A stretch of 64,000 nucleotides of DNA from Ophioceras dolichostomum (lineage: Eukaryota > Ascomycota > Sordariomycetes > Magnaporthales > Ophioceraceae): the NCBI GenBank assembly GCA_003049485.1, contig PYST01000211.1, positions 1-64,000 on the forward strand, given 5' to 3'. Numbering within the stretch: the first letter of the stretch is position 1; the number at the start of each line of letters is the position of its first letter. Below the pieces are notes generated by a model that was given only the letters and a program-made list of their open reading frames with translations, had not been told where the DNA came from and searched no databases. A program made the translations under genes and the position numbers. Below are positions 45,561 through 57,619 of this stretch, in pieces.

Positions 45561-46183
45561 TGTCGAACGGCGGTGGAGTATTCGGTGATGATTGCAGATC
45601 TGACCAAGGCGAGTTTCGTATCTTGCTGTATTGCATCAGAGTCTAATACATCATGAAACGATGCCGACTCTAGCGATGAAAAGAAATAGAGATGGGGAGG
45701 GTCAAAGAAAACGTCGAGGGAAATTCGTGGTGCGTTGTCCAGCCTGACCTGCTGCCACCACAACTCTCAGGGGCTGTGCTGAGTGGCTTGCATGTGGAAA
45801 TTTCATGTTGTTCTCCACGTTGTCAGGCATCTTTGCAGCGTCCAAGCCTGCACCAGCCATCTGGGATACGGAGCGGGGCCCATCTCTTGCTATCATCCCG
45901 AATGGACGGTGAGCCCTTGCTCATCCCTTCGGCTCCCTGATGGTGTGTGTGAGTACCCCCTTTTCAGCTTCGGCTCTTTATCACGTGTTGACTTGAGGGA
46001 AACCCGCTTCATCATGTCTATAAAGTCCACGAGCTGAACTCGACCAACCCGCTTCGAGACCAAAGGTCAAATATCACCAACAGATCGATACCCCTCAACG
46101 CCAGTGTCATCCACTACTACTACGTACCCAACACACAAGTAATCATAGAGCCTATCAGAACGCCTTCGTCCCATTCACCCAAC
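45561..46183. promoter_or_regulatory. Divergent region between NLR and F-box gene
   Basis: About 620 bp with no gene, upstream of both the minus-strand NLR and the plus-strand F-box gene. Confidence 0.5.
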
Positions 46184-47290
46184 ATGGCTTCCATCAACGA
46201 CCTGCCCAACGAACTCATCGATAACATCATCTCGATGTCGACACGCCGCAGCCTCATCGGTCTCTGACAGACCTCAAAGCGCTTCCGCGACCTCGTCGAC
46301 ACCGTCCTCTTCACCACCATCTGGTTGCCAGTGAATCAGGACACATGCATCCATCTGTCGGCGCTCTCGCCGTGCGCCCGGGAGGCCGTCCGCGAAGTCA
46401 TGCTCAAAGAAGTGGCTGACCACGAGCGCCTCCCCGACAACCACTCCTCGCTCACGCCGCTCGCCGCCCGCTCGGCGGGCTCCATCATCCGCGACTTCCC
46501 GAGGCTCCGTGGGCTGTCGTCCAGGGGGACCATCGCGGACGAGCTGAGAGACAACGGCGTCTTCTGGAACGACGCGGCCGCCGAGCTCCTGGACGCCGTC
46601 ATCAACGCGGACGTGCTGGAGTGCCTCTTCCTCAAGATCGAGCCCGCGACGTACCTGAACCCACCCTCACCTCCCCTCCTCACAAACCTCACGAGGTTGC
46701 ACATATCGGTCGCCGGGGGGACCCAACATCTCAAGCCCGGCCTGTCCTCGCTGCTGCAGCGCATGCCGGACGTCTCGAAGCTCTCGGTCGACTTCCGCGA
46801 CCCGCTCGTGACCCCGGACACCGTCAAGGGGTTCTTCCGACCGGCCTGGGAGAAGGTGGAACATCTCCTCGTCAGGGGCGACCTGCTGCACTGGCCCGAC
46901 CTCATCTCCCTCGTCATGCGCAGCAGGTAGGCCCCCAGGCTGCGCACGCTGGCCATCTCCGGCGCGCAGACCGACAGGGACGTGGCCACCAGCGACGCGG
47001 CGGGGGGGCACGGCGTGGTGTACATCGCAGGGACCCTTGAGCAGCTCCGCGAGGCGGCCCCGCTCCTCGGCGACATCTGCGTCCAGATGGTGTGCGACGA
47101 CTTTAACGACAACGGCCAGCGGGTCATGTTCGACGCCGGATACATGGGTGGATGGGCCGCCGACGGCGTAATGTTGATCAGCCGCCCCAAGTCGGCCACG
47201 CACAATTTCGATGCTGTGCGCGGGAGTGATGAGGAAGTGGCTGAGCTGAGGAGGTGTGACGAGGTGGAAATGATGCTGGAAGGCGGTTGA
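46184..47290 (+). pseudogene. F-box gene interrupted by two in-frame stop codons
   Basis: One frame of 369 codons runs from ATG 46184 to the stop at 47288 except for TGA at 46265-46267 and TAG at 46928-46930. The N-terminus is a typical fungal F-box: MASINDLPNELIDNIISM then TSKRFRDLVDTVLF, with the TGA in the middle of the box. The following 300 residues have leucine-rich spacing (LECLFLKI, LTRLHISV, VSKLSVDF, LRTLAISG). Both stops can arise by one C-to-T change from CGA (Arg) and CAG (Gln), and there is no frameshift. Neither stop sits inside a convincing intron. Interpreted as a young pseudogene; recoding or mRNA editing of the TAG is an alternative. Product would have been an SCF substrate adaptor. 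Confidence 0.8.
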
Positions 47291-48124
47291 ATGTAGAGTA
47301 GGATTTTTCTCCCCCTCCTTTTCCCGTTTGCGTGTAATAAATAGTCCGAATGAGAACTCATCGACGACGACTCTACGTGATTATCGTTTCTTGCGGCCCT
47401 ACCGCTGTTCGCTGGGATGTGATGGCCGATTGCAGCAATAAACAGGTGCCTATACCTAGGTACCTACCTGGTAGGTAAGGTAGGTAGGTACACCTACCTG
47501 CCGAATGAAAAGTAACCTACCCCCTTTCCCCTGTGACGATGCGTCATCAATTTCTCAAGGGATGTAGAAGTAGATGGCGAATGGAAACTGTTTGTAAGTA
47601 GCCGCCGTGGATTGTTTTGTGCCTACTGACCCACGTTGAGGCCATTCGAGGGGGGAAATAGGCCATCTAACGAGAGTGGAGCTCTTCGCCATCGCAAAAC
47701 GGAGCCCCTCGCGAGAGAGGGACCATCCATACCGTGACGAATTCAAGCGACGTTGATGTTGAGTTCGGAAGCAGGCTCGGCCCGGCTAAGAGGAACCACA
47801 CTGGGTGGGACCTGACCCTGGGCTTGGAAGCGAGCTCCTGTGGTAGCGAAACTTTCCGTCGACGCCCCAGAAAGCGCCCGCCCTGACGCTATCATCAGTC
47901 ATCATCAAAAAGCGGCAAGGACCCAAAATTCTCCACGCCCTAATTCTCGCCACTCCCGATAAAGCGAGAACTGAGAACCAAGCGGCTATCGACCTTCTTT
48001 GGAGCAACGGAACTGACCGCGACGCAAAGATATCAATCCCTAGCGTATCTGTTTCCAAGCGTCAATTGGCATTTCGCTCCTCCCTCCCTCTTTCCCCGAA
48101 GCCCCGCTCCGCTCGCTCGCCACA
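47291..48124. repeat. Intergenic with dense CCTAGGTA/GGTAGGTA repeat
   Basis: About 830 bp. At 47450-47500 a run of overlapping ACCTAGGT and GGTAGGTA motifs forms inverted repeats. No gene is supported; the last 100-200 bases form the SDHAF4 promoter. Confidence 0.55.
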
Positions 48125-48586
48125 ATGCGCCTCCTCCGACCTCTAGCGCACCGCGCCGCCGGCTACCGTACAATCCGAACACCGACAACCTCCCTCCTCC
48201 GCCTCCCCCCCTCACCCTCAACTCCAATCTCCCGGCGCGCCGCTTCTTCTTCTTCCTCCTCCTTCCAAACAGGCCCATCCCCACCCCGCCTCCCCGCCGC
48301 CGAACAAGCCGAATTCGAGCGCCTCCAACGCGAAGCCTCCACCCCCCTCTCGACGACGGCCTCCGCTCCCGACACCAGGACGACGCCCATAGATCAACCA
48401 AACGTAGTCCTTACAGCAGAGGCCGTGGGGGAAGGGACCTCGCTCCCCATCCGCCGCGGCGCCCCCCCCGAGTTCGAGGGCGACACGAACCCCAAGACGG
48501 GCGAGGTGGGCGGGCCGAAGAACGAGCCGCTGCGGTGGGGCGCAGAGGGTGATTATAGCTTTAATGGGAGGGTTACGGATTTCTAG
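48125..48586 (+). CDS. sdhaf4: Succinate dehydrogenase assembly factor 4, mitochondrial
   Basis: 153 aa, single exon. SDHAF4 (Sdh8, DUF1674) is a matrix chaperone that binds the flavinylated Sdh1 subunit and helps it join Sdh2 during complex II assembly. The N-terminal 45 residues are Arg/Ser/Thr/Leu-rich and lack acidic residues, as in a mitochondrial presequence. The middle is low complexity. The diagnostic C-terminus is present in full: EGDTNPKTGEVGGPKNEPL followed by RWGAEGDYSFNGRVTDF. The length is slightly above that of yeast Sdh8, from the longer presequence. Confidence 0.95.
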   Translation: MRLLRPLAHRAAGYRTIRTPTTSLLRLPPSPSTPISRRAASSSSSSFQTGPSPPRLPAAEQAEFERLQREASTPLSTTASAPDTRTTPIDQPNVVLTAEAVGEGTSLPIRRGAPPEFEGDTNPKTGEVGGPKNEPLRWGAEGDYSFNGRVTDF

Positions 48587-49887
48587 AGAAAGGACAAGAG
48601 AAGGAGAGGCACTAGCTCGGGACAGAGGGAGGGTGTGTACGATGTGTTGTACGATACCTGGTGGCGTTTTTGCGCGCGAGGGAGAGCGAGAAGACGCGTT
48701 GTAGTGTTGAGGGAATAGCACGCAGCCGGTCACAGCGCTACTCCTCTCGCCGGAGGAGACGGGATACAAGGCGGCGATAGCATTACAAGAAGCCCAATGC
48801 TGCATACACGTACCAGTTGGGTATACTCAATACGTGGATATCACCGATCCAAATCTCGGTCCAGCCCATATCAGACCCGCCCACTGGAATACACGGTCAT
48901 CATTAACGTCACCAATGCTGTCTGGACCCGGCTCCCATCCCCTTGTGCGGCAGGAATAGCAGACCTCCCAGAAAGCCAGAAATGCAGCTTGGGCGGCCGT
49001 CCTCGGCTGGATCCCCATAGCTATCCATCCGTCTCTTTATATCTAGAGCCTAGCACTTTTGTCGTTAACAACAGAGTGCATCACCTACGCCACTTTGCCA
49101 TGTCATACATACCAAACCTACACGCCTCTCCCTCGCTCGACTAGACGGAAAGACGGCAGGCGTTCCATTTAGAACCGTCACTGTGAGGGAATCCCTCGTG
49201 TTTTGCCTACCTGCTCTATATGTTTCCTCCTGATTACCCCCCGCCCCCCTAACGAGGCACCAAGGTAGATACCAACGGTACGTGATCAACCGTAATTTGT
49301 TATGCCCGCCTGCGAGGCTCTGCTGGATAGCAGGTAGGTAGACAGGGACGAAACCAAAGACGCTTGCGAGGTGCGCTGGGTATTATTAAAAGTAAACTGT
49401 CTTCTATAACAATATGTACATGGATACCTAGGGATATAGGTAAGGCAGGTAGGTAACACGCCGACTGCCCGCCCATCAGTCCGTTTTGCAGGACCACACG
49501 CGAGGCCGAGCGGGGCGGGATGGGATGAAGGGCAGGGGGAACGAATCGGGGCGGCATGCCAAGGGTGGTGGTGCGAAGCCGGCAATCCATCCGTCCGGCC
49601 GACTATCCGTCGAAACCCACTCGCGGCCGTGACACCAAATCTGGGTGAGTAGGTAGATGGAATGCGGCAAACGAGGTGCTTTTCTCGCAGCCGCCCGAAA
49701 GAGGCTAGGCAGACAGGTAGTGGTGGGTAGGGAGGAGAGCCGGGTGAGGGATCTATCTGTCAAGCGAGTGAGACACAGACGGAAGGCCATCCATCGCAAC
49801 CGACGATAAGCCAGTGAGTCTGTCGTGCCTAATCGAGTGGACTCGAAACAGACCAGGCCCCCTCCACATGGAGCCGAGACAAGACGT
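48587..49887. other. Convergent 3' intergenic region
   Basis: 1.3 kb between SDHAF4 (plus) and Rxt3 (minus). Short CCTAGG-type motifs at 49428-49455. No gene is supported; open frames here are short and overlapping. Confidence 0.5.
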
Positions 49888-52800
49888 TCACTCCGCCGCA
49901 GAAGTGCCGTCCTTCGACTCCGCCGCCGCATCCGTCATCGCGACGTCCTCCTTCTCAGCCGGCTCGGTCGCCTTCTCGCCACCAACCACCCCCTCCTCAC
50001 CAGACGACGAGGATGTCGCCTCGGCGCCGTTCGGGTTTTCCACTCCGTTCTCGGCCTGGGTCCCCGACGTTGCCTCAGCGGGCTTAGGAGGGGTCGCCTC
50101 CTTGCCGGCCTCGCCGGAGCCAGCACCACCCTCGCCCTTCGCGGCAGCGCCGCCCACAGCACCACCAGTGGACGGCGTGACGCCCTTAGCGACCTCACCG
50201 TCTACAGCCACGGGAGCAGGAGCTGACGCGGGAGCGGAGGTGTGGACCGAGGCCGGTATCGGCGCAGCATCCTTCTCCTGCTCCTCTACACCATCGCGGA
50301 CCGTCTTCTCCGGCCCGTCTTCCACGGGCCGATTCTCCTTATCCCCCTTCCCCCCTTCAACCACCGCCCCCCTCTCGCCCTGCTTCTCCCCCAGCTTCTC
50401 CTTCTCCTTCACCCCAGCCAGACCGCTAGCCATCCGCTTCGCCCCCGCCACGACCCTCGCGACGCCCGCAGGGCCCAACGCGCGCTTAAGATGGCTGTCC
50501 TTCTCCTGATGTCCGACTCCAGGGGCAGGGGAAGCAGAGCCGACAACCGCACCAACGGCAGCAGCGCTCCTCTCACTCAGATCGACCTCTCTCAGGGCCT
50601 TATGGATCCTCTCCCTCCTCGCCTTCCCCCTCAGCCGACTCTGCGGTCCAGCCCCGTTCGTGACCCATCTGATCCCAAGCACCTTGAAGCTCAACCCGTC
50701 ATGCGGTTCCGTCCACGTCTGCTCTCCTTCCTCGCCTTCGACTTGCATCTCCATTGAGGAAAGATGTTGTTGCTGCTGCTGTTGCGAAGCAGAACCCGGA
50801 CCAGGAGGCTTCCCCCACTCACGACTCCTTATCCCGAACCGCACCGTGCTAGCATAGAACTGGAGCCTCGGCAGCACCAGCACCGTGACATGCAGGTCTT
50901 TGCCCGGCGGCACATTGACAGGACCGGTCTTGAGCGGCGCGTCGAGCGAATCCGGCGTAGGGAGATGCTCACTAGTGACCGGTTGAGCTCCAGCGGCAGC
51001 AGCAGCCGCCGCCGCCGCCGCCGATTTCTTCGCCCTGCCCCCGCCATTGCCATTAACGGCCGGCAGTGTCGTCTCAGGCTCAGGATAAAGCCCCAACATA
51101 TCAACATCGACATCATCCGCCCACTCGCCCCTGATCCACCCGCCGTGTATGCAAGCAGCCACGACGTCCGAGTCGTCAGTGTACACATCCGTGCCCCACA
51201 GCGCTCTCCTGGAAGTGATCTCCTCGCGCGCCTGGGGCAGCAGATGCGCCTTGCTGACCTTCACCGTGAGCGTGCAGTTCTCCTTGTCCTTGATCAGAGT
51301 CGTAGGCAGCGGCACGGGCGTCGACTGGTACGCCAGCCGTGGGGGCCGCCCCGTGCGCGGGTCCTGAACGCGGGCGGGCCCGAGCTCGACTTCGTAGATG
51401 ACATCCCCCAAATGCCGGCGCGGGCGGTGCGCGACGGAGTCGAGGACGAGTTTGGAGGAGATGACCTGTTTCGGTTTCGGGAGGAGGACGACGGCGGCCG
51501 CTGGTGGTGGGGGAGCGGCAGCTGCAGCTGCAGGATGGTGCGCGGGAGCTGTGGTCGAGGAGGATGGTTTGGCGCCTCCGGCGGGAGGATGCAGGGCGGA
51601 CGAGCGCGGGGGCGCGTGGTGGTGGTGGTGCGTGTGGACGGCGCCCAAAGCAGTCGGAGACGGGATCGCGGAGCCTTTGACGCTCTTGAAAGGGGTGTTT
51701 CCCGTCGAGGTCGGCTGCGGTTGGTCGCTGCTGTGGACGTGGTGGTGATGGTGATGGCTAAAATAATTAGCGCCGATACTAAAGCCAGGTATACAAGGGT
51801 GACAGAACTCCGCTGGTATCCTGGGGTAAAGGACATTCGATGGGAAAGTAGGATCACGCTGGGGTCGGGGTAAATCTTACTGATGGTGGTGGTGGTGGGA
51901 GTGTGTCTTGGGCCGCTTTACCCTCCCTCCAGCCGGGGTCAGGGGTTCCTCCTCGGTGGTGGCGGCCCGACCATCCTCGTCCTTGACTTTGCTGGCCCGC
52001 GCGCGCTTATTGCGCGACCCCTCGCGGAGCAGCTTGGCTACCCCGTTGTCCACTCCGCTGTCGTGCGGCGTCCCTTCCGAGTCGTCCTTCCGCACCAGCC
52101 CAGCCGTCGTGAACGGCAGCTGTGGTCCGCTGGAGATGGGACTAGAGAGTGCTCCGACGCCGATTCCAGAGAACATGCGGCCGAACTCGCTCTTAATGCC
52201 CGGCTCGCTTGCAGGTCCGGAAACCTGGGGAAGTGCACCCTGGACGGCCTGTGGTAGAGGAGACAGTCGCCCCTTGCGATTGATCTCCTGGATTGCGAGG
52301 AGGCCCCTTGACTCCCGAGGTGTTGGAGCCAGATCCTCGGCGGTAATTCGAGGTCGGACCGAGTCGAAGACTGAAGTCGGTGGGCCGCTGTTGTATGCGA
52401 CCGAAGGCCGAGGTGGTGGTTCCTCTGCTGGGACGCGATGCTGGGGCGGAGGTTGATGGTGAGGCGGAAGAATGTGGCGCTGTCGGTCCGGCGACTCATA
52501 CGGCTGCGGGTGTGAAGGCGGCGGGCCGGCAGGGGCTGGCGCTGGTGCTTGGCTCGGATGCGACGAGGGAGGGTACCTCTCGAGGGGCTGCGGAGCGTAG
52601 GGGGCGGAATGGGGCGGGTACGGAGGAGGCGCGGTGGTCGGGTAGTCGGGGTGTCTACTCGGATGAGGGTGCGCCGCGGGATCATACGGCCTGGGCTGCT
52701 GTGGCGGCGGCGGCTGCTGCTGCTCGTAGGGCTGTCGAGGCCACGAACCCTGCTCGCGGAGATCTGGTTGGCGGGGAGGATAGCTGTGTGTAGGCGGCGG

Positions 52801-54141
52801 CGGACCTCGCTGGAGGTACTCAGGCGCGTGTATTGGCGGAGGACGCCCTGCTTCCCCTCCTGACATACCGCGTTCTCTCCTCCCGACCTCGCGCCGCTCA
52901 ATCTCGCGTCGTTGTTCCATGTCGCGTCGGTCCAATTCGCGACGCTCGGCCTCCCTTCTCTGTTCCAGTTCGCGTCGTTCCGCATCCCTTCGGTACTCCA
53001 TCTCGCGACGCTCCCATTCTTGCCGTTCACGCTCGCGTTCTGCCATGTATCTCGGGGACTCGTCGTAGTTTGATACCCGGATGGGCCGCTCCGGATTGTA
53101 CTCTCCCGAGCCTGACAGTGGTGGCTCCTCCCGTCGGTTGTACAGAGGCTCCATTGGTGGTGGGCCTGGTCTTCCGTGCTCCATCGGTGGTCGGCCGGGT
53201 GGGAGGCTAGGGAACGATTTGGGCTGGCTGCTCGGTCTAGGAGGAATCGCAGGAGGCAATCGACCCGCATCTCTTGCCTGCTCGGCAGCAGTCGCCATCG
53301 GAGGACCGCGCTGGCCATAGCCTTGTGGCGTCCCATATCGTTGGACCTCGGGTGTTGGGTAGAGGCCCTGTGGAGACGCTGCAGCACTGCCCCTTGGATC
53401 TCGGGGATCCGCCCTCACGTCGTATGGTCGCTGATGGTCGGGTGTTTGCGGTCGCCTGTATTGCGGTGGATAATCGGCCGGGTTGGGATGCATTCGAGGC
53501 GACGCGTGTACAGTCGGCGTGAATGTTCCGGCGGTGGTCGACGGTGTAGGAGGATGAGGGTACTGCGCGGGCGGTGGCGGCGCTGGCTCTCGTGATGGCG
53601 CTGGACCTCCGAGCATGGACGATATCGACATGCTGCTGTTGGAGCTTCCTGTCCGAGCTATCGAGCCTATCGACGGCAGCTCCCGGCTGTTGGGAAACGC
53701 AGAGGGTGGCCCCACCGGCCTAGGAGGCGGCAGGCTGTAGCCCATCTGATGGTGATTCGGCGCATGGTTATGTTGCTGTGGTGGTGATGTAGGTGGCGGC
53801 ATCGGTCGGCCGAGGGCGGGAGCGGACTGGATCGCAGAGGCACTGGGATGACGCGAGTGGCCGCCTGGGGTAGGGGCAGGATGCGAGCCGGGCTCGGGAT
53901 ATGATCGCGACTGCGCGAAGTAATGGGGATCGGATGGTCTTCGCTGCTGTGGATGTGTATTGTGTGCGCTGTGCTCGGGATAGCCGCCGGGCGGGTTCGG
54001 AGGCGGATGCGACGTCGGAGGATAGACGGATTGTGCGGGCGTTGATGGGGTTGACGGAGGAAAGGGAGATCGGCTGAAAAGGGGTGATGCCGCGTTCCGT
54101 TGAGAAAACGGATGATGTGGTGGCGGTTGTCTGGAATCCAT
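49888..54141 (-). CDS. Rxt3-like subunit of the Rpd3L histone deacetylase complex
   Basis: Exons 54141-51881 and 51757-49888 (GTAAGA donor, GCTAAT branch, TTTTAG acceptor) give 1,376 aa. The junction falls inside a histidine run, so both halves end or begin with poly-His, which confirms the phase. The N-terminal 600 residues are Pro/Ser/Gln-rich and disordered, with an Arg/Glu/Met heptad-like block (ERREMEYRRDAERRELEQR-type repeats, about residues 370-440). A conserved piece, GLLAIQEINRKGRLSPLPQA, then SEFGRMFSGIG, precedes the His run. The Rxt3 domain (about residues 850-1150) contains LWGTDVYTDDSDVVAACIHG and GWIRGEW. The C-terminal 250 residues are acidic and low complexity. The complex deacetylates histones at promoters in the nucleus. 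Yeast Rxt3 is about 294 aa; filamentous fungal members are several times longer. Confidence 0.9.
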
Positions 54142-57100
54142 GTTTTGTTGAAGCTAAGCTTTGCGAAGGGATTAAAATTTTGCAGAGTTGAGGCTTGACG
54201 CTTGTGCTGGTCCTGCTCAGCTGTTGTTGCTCCTGCAGGCGGCGCTGGAGCTGTCCACTGCTGGCTATGTGGAGCTGCTGGTCCCTCGCCACTCGAGACT
54301 GGAGACTGGATTCTGCTGAATTCCGAATTTCCTGGGTAACGCCGCCGCCAACAGAACAGCCCGTGGCGCGTGAACACCCAGACGCGCAACCTTTGTTCAG
54401 CAAGCTCGATCAAGATATTTTGGCGGCGCCAATCTCATCAGTCTAGCGGCCGGTAGATCGTGCGATCCGAGGCGTATTCTCATAGGTTCTCAGAGGGGAC
54501 AAAGAGATGCAAGTGTGGTGAAATGTGTGTTGGAGAGAGAAAAAAGTGACGGAAGGAAACTCTTGCAGTGAACTTTTTTTTTTTTCCCGCTGCCCCTTCG
54601 GACCGTGCAGATGAGCTGTGTGACCGAATTTTGCCTGGCACTTGGACAAGCAAACGGGCACCAGCCCGGCAAGCATCAGGGATCCAGATGGAATGGCATG
54701 GACAAGACAACTGGAAGACAAGGGGGGCGGGCAGAGTCGCATCAGCTCACTGGACCCACCAACCTTGCAGGGGGGAATACCTGAACAGGTGTGTTTCTGG
54801 AGGTCTTCAACGAGTGGGCTGCGCTATCCCACAAACCCCAAAAAGCGAAACCGCAGCTTCTGACTGGTCAGAATGGGCCGAGATGGCGTGCGGCACGTTG
54901 ACAGGACGAAATCGTGCTGAAATCGCGCCGCTTCCACAAGAAAAAAAAGATGGGCGGGTGGACGGACGGCTGAATAGGTATGTACATACCTACCTACCAC
55001 AGTAGATGAGCGATATTGAAGTGCAGACGATGATGGCGGTGGGGGTGGCATAGACCGTGCAGCAACCACCCTGCAGCAATCATTGATCATATTGGAAACT
55101 CGACGTGATAGATTGTTGGCCGCCTGCCTGGCCCAGACCTGCTGGAGGCCGGCGCTTGATCTCATCTGTTTCGTTTCTCTCCTCCCCGTCCTAACCAGCT
55201 GCGACCGGGAGGCGCGAATGCACCTTGACCGTCTCATGTGCTATTCCTGGCCATGGGCAAACGACAAACGGCCGACTCTGCCCTCCCGTATCCATCATAC
55301 TGCCTTCCCGTCCTGCCCTCCCTCGCAGCGGCCGCGAAGCGGCACTTTGCAGGAAAGACCATGCCGCCAGCCAGATTGGCCCGGTCGCAAATCACAGTCC
55401 CCCCTGCCCTGTCCGGTGAACCGGTTATGATGGAGGACAGCACATTAGGTTTTGTGATACAGCATAGAGCATACGTACGGCGTGTGGGCCAGCCCACTGC
55501 ATCGTCCCGACAGCACTCCAGCACTCCAGGCACTTTGACCCCTCCTTGGTTGAGCGTTGCCTTGAATAAACGACCAACAGAGCAACGGGGGCTATCCATG
55601 AGAGAGATGGGGCGAAAGGCAAAGCGTCGATGCTTTGTCTCCTATGTCTCTCGCTAGCGTCTGGGAACAAGCTTCCCCGCTTGGACGAAAAGGGTACCAT
55701 GGCATCACAAGGACACGAACACCCGCCAGCCAGCCCGTCTGTCAATCCAGTCGGGATTTGAGGCCAGGAGGTGCATACATACATCGGATGAATGATTCAC
55801 GAGTGAGTGACGCAGGGTCAGATGTGTGCGTCGTGCGTGTCTGGGGAACCTAATAGGGCCTTTTTGTCAAACCGCAGTCCAAAGTCAAAAAACGGGGTCG
55901 CGAGGGGGTGGAGGGGGGGTTGATGGCGTGGCATCTTGGACAATCGTGAAAGCCAAAATGGGCAGCCGAGATAGGCGGAATAGCGCTTTTTGGCAGCAGG
56001 CGGCACGGAAGATGCTGGGAGCTAGCTAGACTCGGATGGATGGTTGGATGGATGGATGGGCGGGTGGGCGATGATGGTGATGGTGATATCGAGGAGAAAA
56101 AGATACATAGAAGCGGGGAAAGCTTGCCCTTGCATGCATGCAGATTTCAAGTGCTTGGACCGGTCTTTGACGCGCCTCCGAGCCCAAGTCGCCTCCAGAG
56201 ATCCGGCCAATAAAATAGCATATTAAGCACAGAAATCTGCCATGATCGCATCCCATCTGCGTCCGATGTGCTAACGACAAGAAGAAAAAATTGCCGTCAC
56301 TGGCGCATTTGTTAGCTTGGGCATGTGATTTTCGCCGTGCGACGTCGACGTCGACAACAGTCATAACAGCAATACTATACGACATGAAAAGAACTCTTCC
56401 CGCAACCATCCGACCCCTCTCTTCTCCGCTTCCCCTTCTTGATCCCGTGTCCATTCCTGTTGGTGAAATGTAATGCTCCTGCAGAGCAGAGGCGGTGGAC
56501 ATGCACATGCTGACGAACAGCTCAGCAATGCGATGTTGGAGGACAAGACAGACGTGCATCATCGTGTGTTCCTGGTGGGTTTAGCGATGGGCGGTGGCGC
56601 ACTGACTTTCAGGGGGGCCGGCAGCGGGGATCCGTGCAGGGGTTCACGATCTGGCGCTAGCGAGAAAAAAGGACACACCAGAAGAAACCAAAGATTCGAG
56701 CTTGGCACACTTGCATCAACCATGTATCCATATCGCGTGAGGGGAAATACAACAAACAGGAACTCAGCCTGTGCGACTCTCGCGTTCAACAAGCAAACCA
56801 AGAGAGAGACGATGAGCCCGTTCTGAAGAAGTTGTGACGTCGAAGATGGGACGAAAAGATCGGCTGTTCTAGTTGGGTAATAGTCGAAACGCACTTCCAT
56901 CAACCGAGCAAACGAAGAACAGGGGCAGTCAAATTACGACGATTTGGGGTCGAGTCACCGCGGCAGGATCCTGCAGCTTCCCCTCCCCTCCTTCCGATCC
57001 TGACCGCCACTCACTCAGCCCAGATAGAGTTGGGCAGCGAAAACAAATAGAATAACTAACGCCAGCATGTGGTTCCTTGGCTAAGCCCATCTAGCATTTC

Positions 57101-57619
57101 ACTTCAAAACCTCGGTGCCTGCCCGATACGACGACGACACCTCCCCAATCTTTCCAACCAATCAAACGATCCATCGACGTCGTGCATCGGTCCTCGATCT
57201 TTTGTTGCAGATCGGCAAGTACCGCTCCGGGCGTCCGCTCGGAAGCCCGACATCGGCGCGTGGAATCCGAAGGGGATAACAACAACCCCGATTCCGTCCG
57301 GGCTTCTCGGGCCCGTGGACGCAGCTTCGTGGGTGTGTAACCGCCAAAGAAGATGACTGTTGGCAATGGTACCATCGCAATGGTTTTAGGGTGAATCGGA
57401 TATGCCCATGATCCGTGCCCTTATGCTCAACGCGGGAGAGACGGCCTCTGTTCTGTTATTTTAGCAGAGCGTACGTAGCTTCCACGCGTAGCGTGTACTT
57501 TGTATACAACTGGCTATTTCACGTTCCTATCCTCTCTCGAGTTCTCATCCTCGAACGCGGACTGGTTTGTACTATCAGTTATGAAATGAACCAAGCAGTA
57601 TTGCTAACAAGTAAGTTGG
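54142..57619. other. Gene-poor 3.5-kb region upstream of Rxt3
   Basis: The first several hundred bases are the Rxt3 promoter and leader. The remainder has only short frames on both strands with no domain, and simple tracts (poly-T at 54575-54586, ATGG/GGAT runs at 56035-56080). CCTACC motifs at 54978-55000. I see no gene. A long leader or regulatory RNA for Rxt3 is possible. Confidence 0.5.

Noticed and set aside
46256..46275. Intron over the TGA in the F-box gene
   Set aside because: GT...AG spacing would be about 13 nt, far too short, and the F-box consensus runs straight through.
51294..51857. 187-codon minus-strand ORF as a separate membrane protein
   Set aside because: It is the intron and frame-shifted start of Rxt3 exon 2; the His run on both sides of 51880-51758 fixes the correct frame.
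50764..51873. 369-codon plus-strand open frame
   Set aside because: Antisense to the Rxt3 domain; Arg-rich and without features.
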